64,000 bases of DNA from Cryptomeria japonica (GCF_030272615.1 NC_081406.1:462484072-462548071), one strand, 5' to 3'. Positions 10,846-23,309 are shown, counted from the first letter of the stretch. The notes: generated from the sequence alone by a model not told the origin. Numbers and translations: made by a program.

Positions 10846-12230
10846 CTAATGTTTTGCCTTTTGAGCAAATGCTAATGGCATGAATGTTATTTCAACGTGA
10901 TCTTGACTCTTTAAGACTCTCTAAAATGTGAATGCAAGACTCAACTAAATGTAACCAGGTATGCTTCTAAGACTTTCTAAAGACTAAAATGCAGACAATG
11001 CAATCTATGAGTGAAGACTTGCTATCAAGGATTTCAGAATTCAAACACAAGATCTTCAGCATATTGCTGAAATGCTTCAAAATCTTCCTCTTCTTTGATT
11101 TGATTTTCGAGGTCTATGTCAATTTGTATTGACTTTCAAACTTCCTCATCTATGACAGCTTGGACTATGTCGTATTCGTCTTGATCAACTATCAATTCTT
11201 TAGCAAGAATATTTAAACCATTAATTATTTCTAATTGAATGTTGTTTGACCCAAGATTGGGTTACTCAAATGGGAATTTGTCATCTCCTTTTAGACCCAT
11301 ATGCTAAAGATTATAATGCAAACTATATGGAAAACCTAGGAATGATTGACACTTTGTTTTAAGGAATCTAACGAGGATTTAGAAACTCTGCTATAGTCTT
11401 TTCAACCAATTGTCTGATGGCTTCCTTTTGAGATGCCTTTTTTAAAAAAAAATATTTTTCCTCAATCTTTCATCAAAATGAACAGATTTCCGGATCTCAT
11501 TATCTATGATGGTCTCAACTATATCGTACTGAACATGATCAACTTTTAGTTTCCAAGCAAGGTTGTCCAAACTATCAATTATTCTTAATTGGTCATTGTT
11601 TGGCACAAGATCAGGTTGCTCAAATGGAAATTCGTGATCTACTTTTAGACCCATGTATTGAGGTATGTTTCTTAGACTCTAATGAAATACTTAATTCTAT
11701 ATGAGTGGATGCAACTTGATTGAAGACTACTCTTTTTGTGATGTGAGGACTTGTGCAAAAACTTTGTGAAGTATGATGACACTAAAGGACTTATACATTA
11801 ATTAGATGTCTACGACTTAAGATCACTTGAGAAAGACATGTTTTTCATCTTTGAATTTTGCAAAAGTTTTGGTTTGATGTTGGTGTTGATGTTGACACTT
11901 GACTTTGTTGAGGGACTTGATCTTGTTGATGTTTTGACTAAACCAGGTTGAGGTTCCACTTTGTTTTTGGTATTTTCTAAAATGTTTGAATTTGGTGAAA
12001 TGTAGCAAAGGAAACAATAGACACATCAAAAAGAATAATAACATAGAAATAATACTTGTTTAAAGAACTTTTTCAAATTCTCATGAATGTTGGAGTCTTT
12101 TTCAAAACCCCATTTTGTTTTCGTTGTAATTGGTCAATCGATAGAACATCAAGCAGACTCTCCTAATGGTCAATAGGTCACAAGTATTACCACAAACCAC
12201 ATCTGGATACTCCATTAGCTCAAACAACCC
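10846..12230 (-). other. Gypsy 5' leader between LTR and gag
   Basis: Non-coding leader of the minus-strand gypsy element. It contains two related blocks, at about 11095-11300 and 11440-11660, that share phrases such as TTTGATCAAC-like and AAATGGGAATTT-like sequence, so it seems to be a diverged tandem duplication of about 350 bases. I could not identify a clear primer binding site next to the LTR end at 12231. Confidence 0.5.
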
Positions 12231-14922
12231 TGTCACACCCTAGGGTGCGCCCATTTTTTTTACCTTTTTTAGGAAATTAGACCAAAGAAGATTGGTGCTC
12301 AATTGGTCTGTTATCCTAGGAGATATATGGTGAGTGTCTTGGGGGGAAATTGTTCCCCACCCTTGCACTGTGATAATCCAAGTGTCTAGTTATTGACTTA
12401 GTTGGGCTTCTAATTTCTAGGGAGTTTAGAAAGAGTTCCGTTCGAGTGGTCACAATCAGCATTGTTTTACACTCTGTTGAGGGAGGTCTCCCAGTCTATA
12501 GAAGTTACACTCTACAGATTTTAACGTACCATATAGGCATTGAGGGAGGCATAATGTTGTTGTGACAACATGTAACACTCATCGCATATGATTTTTATCA
12601 CATACGCATTTATTTAGAGTGGCTTGGATTACTTGGCTTTAGTCATTGCCACTTAGGTCATTCCCTCTCACTTGGCCTTATGGGATACTTGGGAGGCGAG
12701 CCTTCTAAACGTGTTATCCTAATGTAGTAAATGAAATAAAGCACGAAAAAGGTGGGTATGACTTTCTGATTACCCAAATAAGGGGAGAGCATATACCTAT
12801 CACCTTGAAGATAGGAAGAAAAATGATTCCTTTTAAACCTTCATTGCAATGTTTTCTAAACATTAGAGACGTTACTCCAAAAAGGCATGGGGTTCATTTT
12901 AACCGTCATAGCAATGATGAAAATTGTATTGTTCTTTTTAACAACACCAAAAGAATTTTTCTACTCTAACCCTACAGAGAAAATAACATTAGTAGACATA
13001 TGGTGGGCTATCCAACCTAATTTTCTCAGTTAAAAATCTATATATTTTCACAAATAGAGAGCATTCTTGATAAAAACCATAACTAAATAGAGATAGAATG
13101 CAAAAAACTTAAACTAGCAATTGCGAATTACTGTGATAGAAATTGCAAATTGATATCTGAGCAATTGTGTAGCAATATTAGGTTAATTGCTCATCAATTA
13201 AATGCAAAAATAAATTTTTTATTTATTTTTAAATAAACAACAACAAAAGACAGAAGATAGAAATTTGATTCTGTAATGATTTTATCCAAAATCACATGAG
13301 CCATCACATTAATGTCGTAATAAAATTTGTATTTGGCAATGAATCAATGGATGCTTCTATGATATTAGGCGATTGCTTCTTTTTCTTCAATTTCCCAAAG
13401 CTCTTTATCTTCTTTTAGGAGTCTTTGGTATGCTCTTTATTCTATCCTATCTTGTCTTTCCCTCCATGCACTTGAGATTTCGAAGGTTACCTTTCCTACC
13501 ATTGGATTAGACACATTTTATGTAAAAAATAAAAAATTCTCAGAATTGAAAGATTTTTATGGGTTAGGTGCGCAAGTTCAACTAATTAAGAAACAACAAA
13601 TAAACAATTATTTTTCCCCTTTTTTGAGCAATTGCGGTGGATTTTACTGTCAATTGCAATGGATTTTGATGGAAATTGCAGACAAATATTTGCAATTGCG
13701 AATTTCTGTCTAATCAATTGTGGATTCTGGTTTTCTGTGCACGCACATATCTGCAAAACCAATTAAAACAACAGAGGAAGGTTAGATCTGATTCACATCA
13801 GGTTCACCAATTGTTCTCATGTATGAAATCATCAAATCCAAGCTAATTAGACTAAAAGGACGAATCACAAAATCCTTAACTAATTAAATCAATTTTAAAC
13901 GCTGTATAATGAAATAAATGATAGAAATAGAAAGATTAAACTAAATTAAAACTCCATATTCTCCACTTGTGCTTCCATTTTTCTTCTCCATAATTGTTGG
14001 TGTAGGTGGCTCTCAGGTATTGCATTGATTTCCTGCATAACTTTGAAGACTCTGATTCTAGCTTGAATTGAGAAAAAGAGGTTGAATTTATATATTTTCA
14101 ACACAAAGATGTTTAGAATTTGAACTCAAGTGTTGATTGATAGACAACTAAAACTGATTGATCTATTAACTCATTAGATTGATCTATTAATAGAATTGAT
14201 TGAGGAGTCAACTCAATTGATTAACTAGTAGACTGAATAGACTAGCTAGTTGACTGAGCTGATGAATCAGATGCCTGAATTGATTGGAGAGATAAGTAGA
14301 TTAATTGATCATTCAGAAAAGGTGATTGAGAGTTAAAAAGGGTGATTGATGAGTTATCTACGTTAACTAATTAGATAACAGATTTGATCAATCAGTTCAG
14401 ATTTTATCATGTGTTGTAGGGATTTAAAATTGAATTTGATTTTCATTTTCAATTTGGATTTGAATTTGGACTTTCGAATGCTAAAATGCACATGAAATTA
14501 ACTGAAATTTAGATTTGGTGAAAAATGAATTTGGAAGAAATGAAATTAATTGAAATAAAGTGAAATTTGAATTAGTGGAAAATGACATGAAATTAGATGG
14601 AATTAATTGAAATTATAATTTAGGGATTGGAAGAATTAATTAATTGAAATGCAATTATTTAATCATAGGAAATTGAATTAATTAAATCATCAAGATTATT
14701 TAACTAAGGAAATTTTTGCAATTAATTAAATAATTGATATTTAATTAATAATTGAGATAGGGTTAATTGATTAAATGATGAAATGATAAGAATTCAATAA
14801 TTAAAAATGTTAAATGTTCTGATCAGAATAAATATTTAACTTAATCAAATAATTAAAGAATTACTTAATTAAATAGATGAATAATTAGTGTAGAATTAAT
14901 GAGATATTTTTAGGTGTCTACA
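12231..14922 (-). repeat. Gypsy 5' LTR (minus orientation)
   Basis: On the minus strand it starts TGTAGACACC (plus 14922) and ends GGGTGTGACA (plus 12231), giving TG...CA termini and a length of 2692 bp. It lies upstream of gag in the same orientation. It is AT-rich, with clusters of CAATTG/AATTGC words (13120-13200 and 13620-13735) and a degenerate GATTGAT array (about 14135-14345). A TATA-like TATATAAA is on the minus strand at 14087-14094. The matching 3' LTR is outside the window. Confidence 0.75.
14087..14094 (-). promoter_or_regulatory. Candidate TATA box of gypsy LTR
   Basis: TATATAAA on the minus strand inside the LTR, 3' of the AT-rich U3-like part. Inferred from position and sequence only. 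Confidence 0.35.
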
Positions 14923-15770
14923 CTAATATTATTAGATAATTGTATAAATATAATTTTTAAAATTAAATAATTAATTAAAAATATTGAAAATAAATTAAAA
15001 TAAAATTTTAAAAAATGAATCTATTATTTCATAATTAAAATTTATTAAATATAAAAAAAAATTATTAACAGATCTTAAGGAAAATTAATTTCTTTTAATA
15101 AATATGTTTTTTTATATTTTATAAAATAATAGTAAATATAATAGTTTGAAATAAAATAAAATAAATTTTAATAAATGAAATAGCTTTAAAACTGATATCA
15201 TTTTAGATTTTCTCAAGACTATTGAAAATACCTATACCAATTTATATAATGTATACAATAATATTATTAAAAATATATAATATTCTAAATACGATTATTC
15301 TCAAGTAAATAATATAATCTAAACTTGTATATGTACAGCGTGTAGAGATCAAACTCGACGTGATGTTGCATTAATTAGATAATGAAAAATGGCTATTAAT
15401 AGATAATGAAAATGGTAATGAATTTATGAAATTGCCAATAAAATATTTAGTTTTCCATAAATAACAAAATATTAGACAATAAAATTAAATAATTTTCAAA
15501 TGGTAGATAAAAATCGCTAATACACTTAAATGATTTTTCCTTCGGAGTATAAATTTTCGCCTATACACTTTTATATTTTTTCCTTTAAATGAAAAACATT
15601 TGCCTCCTATATTATATATTTTCCCCACACAATAATGAATTATTCACTAGGATTTTATGGAGTTTTCATACCCTAAAAAAATATCTGCCAATACAAATTA
15701 TTATTTTTTTCAAATTTGAAAAAAAATTCGCCATCAATATGAAATTTTCGCCCAAAAAATAATATTTGAT
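14923..15770. repeat. AT-rich region, copy 1 of a 400-bp dispersed direct repeat
   Basis: No coding sequence. About 14925-15330 matches 23045-23420 with small indels; shared words include CAGATCTTAAGGAAAATTAA and ATGAAATAGCTT. The gypsy LTR ends exactly at the start of this copy, so the gypsy may have inserted at or near the edge of the repeat. The rest (15330-15770) is AT-rich and I see nothing specific in it. Confidence 0.65.
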
Positions 15771-15894
15771 TCGAAAGGATTTTACACTTTTGATCGGGGG
15801 TGGTTTCTTAAAGTTATCCCTATTGGCTAGTAACCAGGATAGATTGGAATGTAAATGGGAACTGCCCAAGGAGGGATGGTATAAATTAAACTTT
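15771..15894 (+). pseudogene. LINE-type RNase H fragment, left part
   Basis: The open stretch ends W-E-L-P-K-E-G-W-Y-K-L-N-F just before 15895. W-x-x-P-x-x-G-[WF]-x-K-L-N-F-D-G is the start of the RNase H domain found at the C-terminus of many plant LINEs and related non-LTR reverse transcriptases. The D-G and the rest of the domain appear at 20013, after a 4.1-kb inserted LTR. The sequence upstream of about 15840 is not recognisable. Confidence 0.65.
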
Positions 15895-16599
15895 TGTCAT
15901 GCCCAAAATTTAGGGCAAGAACGGGATAATTTTTTTTTTAAATCAAGTAATGAAATTAATTTAAAATTTATTTGCGGAATACTAAACGGTTTAATTTATT
16001 TTCTCATCAAACTTAGTCAATAGATTATTTAAATCAAACTCATTAAAATAGTAGATGAAGATAAAATTAATTTCCAATAACCAATATTTGTATTTTTCCC
16101 TAGGAAACTAATTAATTTAGTCCTAACTCTTAGATCATAAAAGTCGATAATTTATTCAACATTAATTAAAATAAGATTAAACTAAATCGACTAAGGTTCA
16201 ATTAAATTGGTAATAATTATTTTCCTATAAAGCGTAAATATTTCCCAATAGACAAATTATCCTTACCCAACTGAATATAAAGTTCTATTAAATTTAAAAC
16301 AAAACAATTTTCATAACTTAAACATAACCCCATATGTTTATTAAAAAAAACAAATATAATTTATAATCACATATTAAAATATTTAATCCAAAATTGTCTT
16401 ATTCTCTTTCAAACTCAATATATATATATATATATATTTAAATATTATATTAATTTCCACTTCTTTAGGAAAATCCCCATGCAAACCCTAAATTTAAAAT
16501 ACATTATAAAATAAACCTCTCTATATTTTTTTTTTCCTATTTCTTTATTATCCTTTTACCCTAGCTCTAACTGAGCTAGGGTTTTATATTTTTTTATGC

Positions 16600-16900
16600 T
16601 TATTGATTATGCAGGGATGAACGGAGGTTTTATGCAGTGGCCATAGCGATTTGGCAGAGGAGGCGCCACCAGTGGGACGACCCACTATTGGGCTGGTGGC
16701 CCACACAGTGGCCTTGGCCACTGTGTGAGTCGCGGCCTGCACAGTGGCTGCGACCACTAGTGCGGAGCACGACCCACACAGGGAGCTGCAGGCCCCTATG
16801 AGGGACGTGACCCGCACAGAGGTTGCGGCCTTTGTGAGGGATGTGGCCCGCACAAGGACTACATGCCCTGCGTGGCCGAGACCCACCCCTTTCCTTTCCC
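16600..16900. other. GC-rich island inside solo LTR
   Basis: A sudden GC-rich block in a very AT-rich LTR, rich in repeats of GTGGCC, CCCACACAG and GACCCGCACA-type words on the plus strand. Both strands have open frames of 80-100 codons here, but the residue composition is repetitive and I do not call a protein. It may be a promoter or structured RNA region of the LTR; inference only. Confidence 0.4.
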
Positions 16901-16956
16901 CATTTCCCTTTGCTCTATTTTTTTTTTTCTTTATTTTTATTTTTTATTTTTTTAAA

Positions 16957-17115
16957 TATAATATATATATATACATTTTTAGGTGCAAATAGGTATAAAT
17001 ATATTTATATAAATATTTATATATATATTTATATACATTTTTATATGTATATATTCATATATATATATATTTATATATATATATTTATATATATATATTT
17101 ATATTTATATATACA
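16957..17115. repeat. TATATA/TATATTTA minisatellite
   Basis: Irregular tandem arrangement of TATATATATTTA-like units inside the solo LTR, following a poly-T tract. A smaller (TA)n is at 16419-16436. Confidence 0.7.
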
Positions 17116-20007
17116 TTTATTTCGCAGGTAATTTTATGATATATTTTATGTATGAATATATAGGTATATACATGAAATCTGCATGTATATGACTATATCT
17201 ATTTTTATATAACTATATTTTTTTTTTCTTATCATAAAACAGAATCTATGAAAGATTCTAATTTCAATTACAGGCAAAAGTAAAGTAATAATTCTATTTA
17301 CTGTAGATATTATTTTCTGTAAATAAATAATGCTAGTGTTTAACAAAAATACCTAACTTCAACTCTATCAAGGACTAAGTTTAACAAATTTTCCAGCAAC
17401 CTAATAAGTATAGATTTTATTTAAATGAAACTATAATAAGTTAAGATCTTTATTTCCCGCATTTATTAAATAGGCAGGCTTGCAAAAATCTACAGTAACT
17501 ACTTAAATGATAGAGATGCATTTTCTATAATGAAATAAATAATAGAATTAACTAATCCTAAAACAACAACTATATTAAATAAAGAATTCCTTAACTTAAA
17601 CTATAGAAATGATTTTGATAATTTTAGATTTTATTTTCTACATTTAAAATAGAATCACAGATAAAGTAGGATCATAGATTTAATTAAAATACTTTTTACA
17701 TTTCCATGTATAATCCTAAGTGCTTTTATATTTCAGCCCTTGCATGCATGCAAAATCAGTTCTATTTCTTTTCCAGTAAATAAGAGAATAAATTAAACTC
17801 ATTTCCTTTCAAGAAATAATAAATACTCTACAAGATTTAACCTTAACTCTAGAACAAGAACTTAGAATAAACCATTTAGCTTTTCTGCAAAATAACATGA
17901 TATTTTTTGCATAACAAGTAACATATCCTCAAGTCTTTATTCCTATTTTACAAATAGCCTCTCATTTCAAACAAGAGAGGACTTTTCAAAAGGTAATAAA
18001 TACATTTGCAACTCTTTTTTTTTTTTTTTAAATCAACATCTTCCACCATAACTGCATGCATCTGATATTTCCTCTAACATCCTACAAATAAATCAAATCT
18101 ATGACCATGGAGTGCTCACCTCCTAGCCTAGGCTAACTGGTAGCCACCCCCGAGCTCAGAGAACTAAGCCCTAGATGGGAAACAAACATGCAAGCACAAA
18201 AGATAGAATACACACAAATTCAAACACACTCCCAACCCGGCTACACTGCACCACACCTTGGTGATGACCTTTTTAAGGGTGGTAGTGGACCAAATACCCT
18301 GAGGAGAACTGCAAGTATGGAAAAACATGTAGCCACCTCATGGAAAACCAAATACATCAAGAATAGCAACCCCTTATTCCTTATCCCCCCCAAGGAAATC
18401 ATGTCTTATTTCCCTCCTTGTGACCCCCATTGCATAAACAAGCCATGCAGCAAGGGTCACACAAAATCCCTTGTGATCACTCTCATAACGAGAGTCTCTC
18501 AATTGAGGGCTGTCACTTCTACCACCCACGAGATCCTCCTCTCTCCCAAGAGTAAGAGGTCTTGATGAATCCCAAAAACACATACAATATATAACACAAA
18601 ATACCAAATAAAATTTCCAAAATAACATGCACGGAAGCAAATCTTTTACACCAACATTACTTTCAAACACATGCAATAAGAAAGCCATTTTAAGAAGAAT
18701 GCAACCAACCTTAATCTACCCAAAGGTAGGTTAGTTTTGTTGAGGATGAGCAGCCTAGTTCCATGGTTCTTCTCCTTCTACCCTTAGCCAAAAATCTCTA
18801 TTCAAAATCTAGCCTATTCTTTTCAAAAATTCTCTTGTCTCCAAAATTGGAGAGTGGGTGATTACCCACAAATTTTCTAATTCTTGCTTAAGAAGCCCCT
18901 TGTGAGAGTTCTCACAAGTTTCTAAAAACTAAAGAGGAAGGTAAGGTAGAATGGGAAAGGGAACTCTCATTCGAAAAGGAAGGTTTACAACTAGGTTCAA
19001 ATCTTCTAATTTCAATTTTCGCACAACTTAGAAAAGTCAATTTTTAGGGTGTCTAAAAGGTCACATGGGAGTAGAAACTTGCCTTAAATTACCCCTAACC
19101 CTTAGGTATACCTTATGGGCTTTAGGAAACCCTATTAAACTACCCCTGGGTGTCCATTTAACCCTTTTTTAACCCCTCTGAAGTTTATTTTCGGGTCAAA
19201 CCTATGTTGATCATCCCAAAGATTCTTTACCCAAGGCATTTATGACATCACGTTACACTAATTGAAAAATCTATAGTTAAACAATTCCCACCAAGAGACA
19301 AATTTAAAAATTCAAACATAAATCCACATGTGTCAAGTGACACAAAGAAAATACTTTTACAAATTAATACATGAAATCGTCTCTTGTGGATTTTACATAA
19401 ATCAATTAAATAACACTTAACACACATGCATCATTTACTGTTATGAATAAAATACAACACAAATGGGGTGTTGTCTCTCCAAATAGACAAACCATGGCTT
19501 ACGAACATACATAGGTCTAGGTTTGGTTCTCCGTAATATTTCCATGGTCACATGGATAACTTCCTGCGCATCTCAATTTACACATTAGTAACTTTCAAAT
19601 AACCACATATAATATAAATCATAGGAATAATAATACACATCATCACTTGCATACAATTTACATTTGAACAATTTAATACATCTTTTATCCAAGCAATTTC
19701 AAATAAGCAATTCATCTTAATTCTCATAATGTTGTTCCATACTTAAACATACATCATAATTCTATTATCATAGTAAAGTTCTGCAAATTCAATAACGACA
19801 TTTATCACCGCAAATTCATCCTATTCAAAAATCATGTAGTGTTCTATATCATAAAGCATATAAATAAATCATCAACATATAGCAATGTTATCCAAATCAT
19901 GACATCATATAAGTTCTAAATCCATAATGCATAAAAATAAAGCATCCATAATAGTCTCAATATAAAAACCACTGAAATGTCAGATTGAGTTGAGGTGGGG
20001 TCTCACA

Positions 20008-20412
20008 ACTTTGATGGTATGGCTAGAGGAAATCGAGGAATATTAGGTGCTGGATTTTTTATTTCAAAATGGGATGGAAGGATCATAGATAAAATGACAA
20101 AGCCTTTAGAATAGGGTACCAACAATCAAGCAAAATTCCAAGCTTTGGTGTTAGGGCTTAAGAAATGTAGAGATCTAGATATAAAACTTTTAGAGATCCA
20201 AGGGGATTTTGCCATAGTAATCAATGAATTGAGAAGAGAGATAACACCAAATTAAAGATTAAATACACTATTAAAAAAAGCTTTAAGTATTGTTAGCTCC
20301 TTTGAAGCAGAGTGGTTTTCAGCCATATTTACAAGGAAGGAAATTGGGCAGCAAATGTTTTGGCTAATAAAGTAGCAGACGGTATTTGTATAGATGTAGA
20401 GTATCTACTTTA
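20008..20412 (+). pseudogene. LINE-type RNase H fragment, right part
   Basis: The reading resumes at the right target duplication with F-D-G-M-A-R-G-N-R-G-I-L-G-A-G-F, the first catalytic block of the RVT_3-type RNase H of plant LINEs (usually DGA[AS]RGNPG...GAG). Further on are NNQAKFQALVLGLKKC, the expected N-x-A-E-x-x-A helix with the catalytic Glu replaced by Lys, and I-Q-G-D-F for the third catalytic Asp. In-frame TAG near 20114 and further stops show decay. The region around 20345-20375 reads ANVLANKVADG, which fits the domain end. Confidence 0.7.
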
Positions 20413-22069
20413 AGTCATGTTTGGTTTGTCAATTATTTTTATTAGTTTTGGTTTGGTAAGGTTTTAAAATCCTTCAGAGCGGGAATTCAATCCGAATTTT
20501 GAAAATTAAAGTGGAGACTTCTAGGCCCATAGTGATTTAAGTTGGAATAACACATCATCAATAATAAGAATGGGCATATTTTATTTAAAAAGTAAAAAGT
20601 AATAAGAAGTGAAGTGATGTAGACAAATTGTTAGGGAAAGTATTGATGAGTAAGAAAGCATGCGATCATAGCATCATCATATAACATAATTGAGCGGGGA
20701 TTCAAGAACTTTTTGCTAGATATGTTGAAGGAAGTACTCCCTTGCCAACTCTTTAGCCTAAAGTCTTACAGTGATCACATGAGTGGAGTTGGATATAGAT
20801 ATTGCAATAGATTTATTTTGTGTGTCTCCAAGCATTCATTATGGGATGTAAATTTTGCGTGAGAAGCTTCATCGCCTCTATTAAACCAAGATTTTATAAC
20901 CATTCTTCATTCATTTTCTCTTTGTGTTTAGCAAAGCTATGTGGATAATTTCAGTGGATTCTAATATCAGGCTGGTAGCGAAGAAGTGATAAATGGCACT
21001 CTTGGGTCTTATCACAAGTAAAATGCTTCAACAAGTGACAAATATTTCACATCCACTCTTGTTGGATGTAATCTACGACATACTCCAAGAGTCCAGTTTC
21101 TCATAGCCAACCATAGGTATAGAGTCAATACCGACATCCCGACTCATTTCTTGGCTACTATCTTGAAATTGGGGGAATCCAAAGTGGTAGCAGAATCTAA
21201 TTATGTTTGAGCATTTTTAAGGCAGGCTTTTTGGGGGATATGGACAGAGCTCTCTATGAGAATTATCACAACCTTACTATCCCTCCATCTTCCTTTTACA
21301 GGTTAACATGTAGGAATGGAGTCCCAATGCCTAGGTTTCCAATACTTTTCATATGGGATCAAGAGAGTTGGGAAGTGAGTATTCATTTGAAGAGAAGATG
21401 CTTAGACTTTATCAAAAAAATTATGGGATTTGCAGATGATGGAGTTTTGGTTCCCCCTATAGGGGATGATATTGATGTCACTCTGTAGTGGGTTTGTGAG
21501 TTCAAATGTTTGACTGGAAGATGTGATAAAGATGATCGTTTCTCAGAGAGTGGGAGTAGCAACAATAGTGAAGACGAGGAAGGCCCAGTTCTAGGGAGGG
21601 AGTGAGCCCTATATTGACTTATAGCCCTATCATGGTGTTGATAATATATACAGGATAATATTTAGAAAGGTATGTATGGTCGAGATATGATAGTAAAATA
21701 TCTCTGGCTTTATTAATTGTCAGAGATAGTAGATCTACTATGGTTTCCATCCCTATTTTTCTATTTAGGGATTGTTGTAGCTTAGAAGTGTCCTCTGAGA
21801 TAAATTAGTAGTGATATGGCTCAATATATCATTTAAAGAGATTCGAGAAGGTTTATTTTTTAAGATGTAAGTTTCTACTTATATTAATACAAAAAAACTA
21901 TATGCCGTTTACTGAGCAAAATAAATAAATCTGATTGTGTAATTAAACATAGCTATTATATCATTTAAATTCTCATCATAACCTGATTGTACAATTAAAT
22001 CGTAGAGAAACTAACAAATTAGGTTTATGTCATAATTGACATCTTTTTAAGATAAATAATGTACTATTA
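20413..22069 (+). other. Unassigned region, possible LINE 3' part
   Basis: No recognisable gene. A 93-codon open stretch at 21207-21488 (residues such as FLGDMDRALYENYH and PRFPILFIWDQ) matches nothing I know. It is followed in the same frame by an acidic serine-rich reading. The segment ends near 21890 with a short A run after TTAATAC, which could be the 3' end of the LINE whose RNase H lies at 20008-20412. That link is not proven. Confidence 0.3.
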
Positions 22070-22420
22070 TGCTTATCCTAACCCTAACTTTGATGTAAAC
22101 CCTAAACATAATTGTAACCCTGACACTAAATCCTAACCATAAATGTCCCTAATATTAAACCACATCCATAACCCTAGTCCTAAACACAATCCGAATTGTA
22201 ATCCTAAACCCTAATGCTAATCATAATCCTCGACCAAAACCAAACCCTAATGTTGATGCTAACGTTAACCATGATAGAAATCCTAATCATTATCATAAGC
22301 CTAATGGTAAACTCTAACCCTAATCGTAGACCTAACCCAAACCATGATGTAAACGTTAACCCTGACAATAACACTAAACTTAAGCCTATCACCAACCATA
22401 ACCATAATACTCATGATTAA
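22070..22420 (+). repeat. Degenerate CCCTAA-like (telomere-like) hexamer array
   Basis: About 350 bases made of variants of AACCCTAA, AATCCTAA, AACCATAA and AACGTTAACC in loose 6-bp periodicity, with only a few exact CCCTAAA units. The open frames on both strands here are produced by the repeat and are not genes. It looks like an old interstitial telomere-like tract. Confidence 0.7.
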
Positions 22421-22626
22421 ATAAAGTTTAATATATCTTAGATTTTAGTATTTTCTTTGATCTTGCAACACATATATATTATAAAAAATAGTCTAAATAG
22501 ATATATAAAATTTCATATATCTTTGTGTAATAATATAATAATATAATTTATTTTAATAGAAAGGTACTATATAACATTATATTTTGATTTATTTTATGTT
22601 TTCCATATCGTGTCGCACGACTCTGG

Positions 22627-22701
22627 CTAGCATATATACCTTAAATTTTAATTTAATCTATTTTATATAGATTAAATTACAACTTAAGGTATATATGCTA
22701 G
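22627..22701. repeat. 75-bp inverted repeat (hairpin)
   Basis: Exact 18-base arms CTAGCATATATACCTTAA (22627-22644) and TTAAGGTATATATGCTAG (22684-22701) enclose a second inverted pair (TAATTTAATCTA / TAGATTAAATTA). The whole can fold into a long near-perfect stem. It could be a tiny MITE-like remnant; no target duplication was established. Confidence 0.75.
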
Positions 22702-23309
22702 ATATTAAGCCTTCCTTACTTTCAATCATATAGAGCACTTTCTAAATTGAGGAGGAAAGGAATCATTGTACAATGGTAGCAAAGGTAGAGTGTAAAGGTG
22801 TGAATATGTTAACAAAGAACTTTATTTTGTATCTTCAATTTGACAACCATTTAGACATCAAAAAGTTGATTTATTTTCAATATTTCTTTTTATTATTTAG
22901 TTTAAACAATTGTATTTCTATATTTATCTAAAAATTATAGTTTAATTTTTAAAAAAATTCTATTTATTTTTTATTTATTTTGAAATTATTATGTTTATAT
23001 TAAATTAAATAAAGAACAAATAGAAATAAAATTTTAAAATACAGCTATATTTTTAGATAATTGTATTTAAAATAAATAATTAATTAAAAATATTGAAAAT
23101 AAATAAAAATAAAATTTTAAAAATGAATCTAAAAAAATATTAACAGATCTTAAGGAAAATTAATTTCTTTTAATAAAATATGTTTTTTGATATTTTGTAA
23201 AATAATAGTAAATATAATAGTTTGCAATAAAATAAAGTAAATTTTAATAAATGAAATAGCTTAAAAATTGATATCATTTTAGATTTTCTCAAGAGTGTTG
23301 AAAATATTT
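22702..23309. repeat. AT-rich region, copy 2 of the 400-bp direct repeat
   Basis: No gene. From about 23045 the sequence repeats 14925-15330 with small indels and continues into the tandem pair that starts at 23310. 22702-23044 holds AT-rich sequence without recognisable features. Confidence 0.6.

Larger units (their letters stand above)
15895..20007 (+). mobile_element. Solo giant LTR, 4.1 kb, with exact 5-bp TSD
   Basis: It starts TGTCATGCCC and ends GTCTCACA, flanked by ACTTT at 15890-15894 and 20008-20012. Removing the insert and one ACTTT restores the RNase H reading frame of the LINE remnant around it, which fixes both borders. The insert is 4113 bp with no recognisable gag or pol, no primer site and no polypurine tract, so it is a solo LTR (or an element of LTR-only content). 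Like the 4.2-kb LTRs at 34672 and 42620 it is AT-rich with a GC-rich island (16600-16900). I could not show sequence homology by eye. Open stretches inside it look fortuitous. Confidence 0.8.

Noticed and set aside
16584-17131. Open frames of 82-100 codons on both strands in the solo LTR
   Set aside because: They arise from the GC island and the TATATTTA minisatellite; composition is repetitive and no motif is present.
18188-18688. 125- and 104-codon open frames inside the solo LTR
   Set aside because: Opposite-strand overlap, no recognisable motif, and located inside a non-coding LTR.
22204-22420. Open frames on both strands in the CCCTAA-like array
   Set aside because: Produced by the hexamer repeat; residues are cyclic (N-P-N-x, R-x-I-x).
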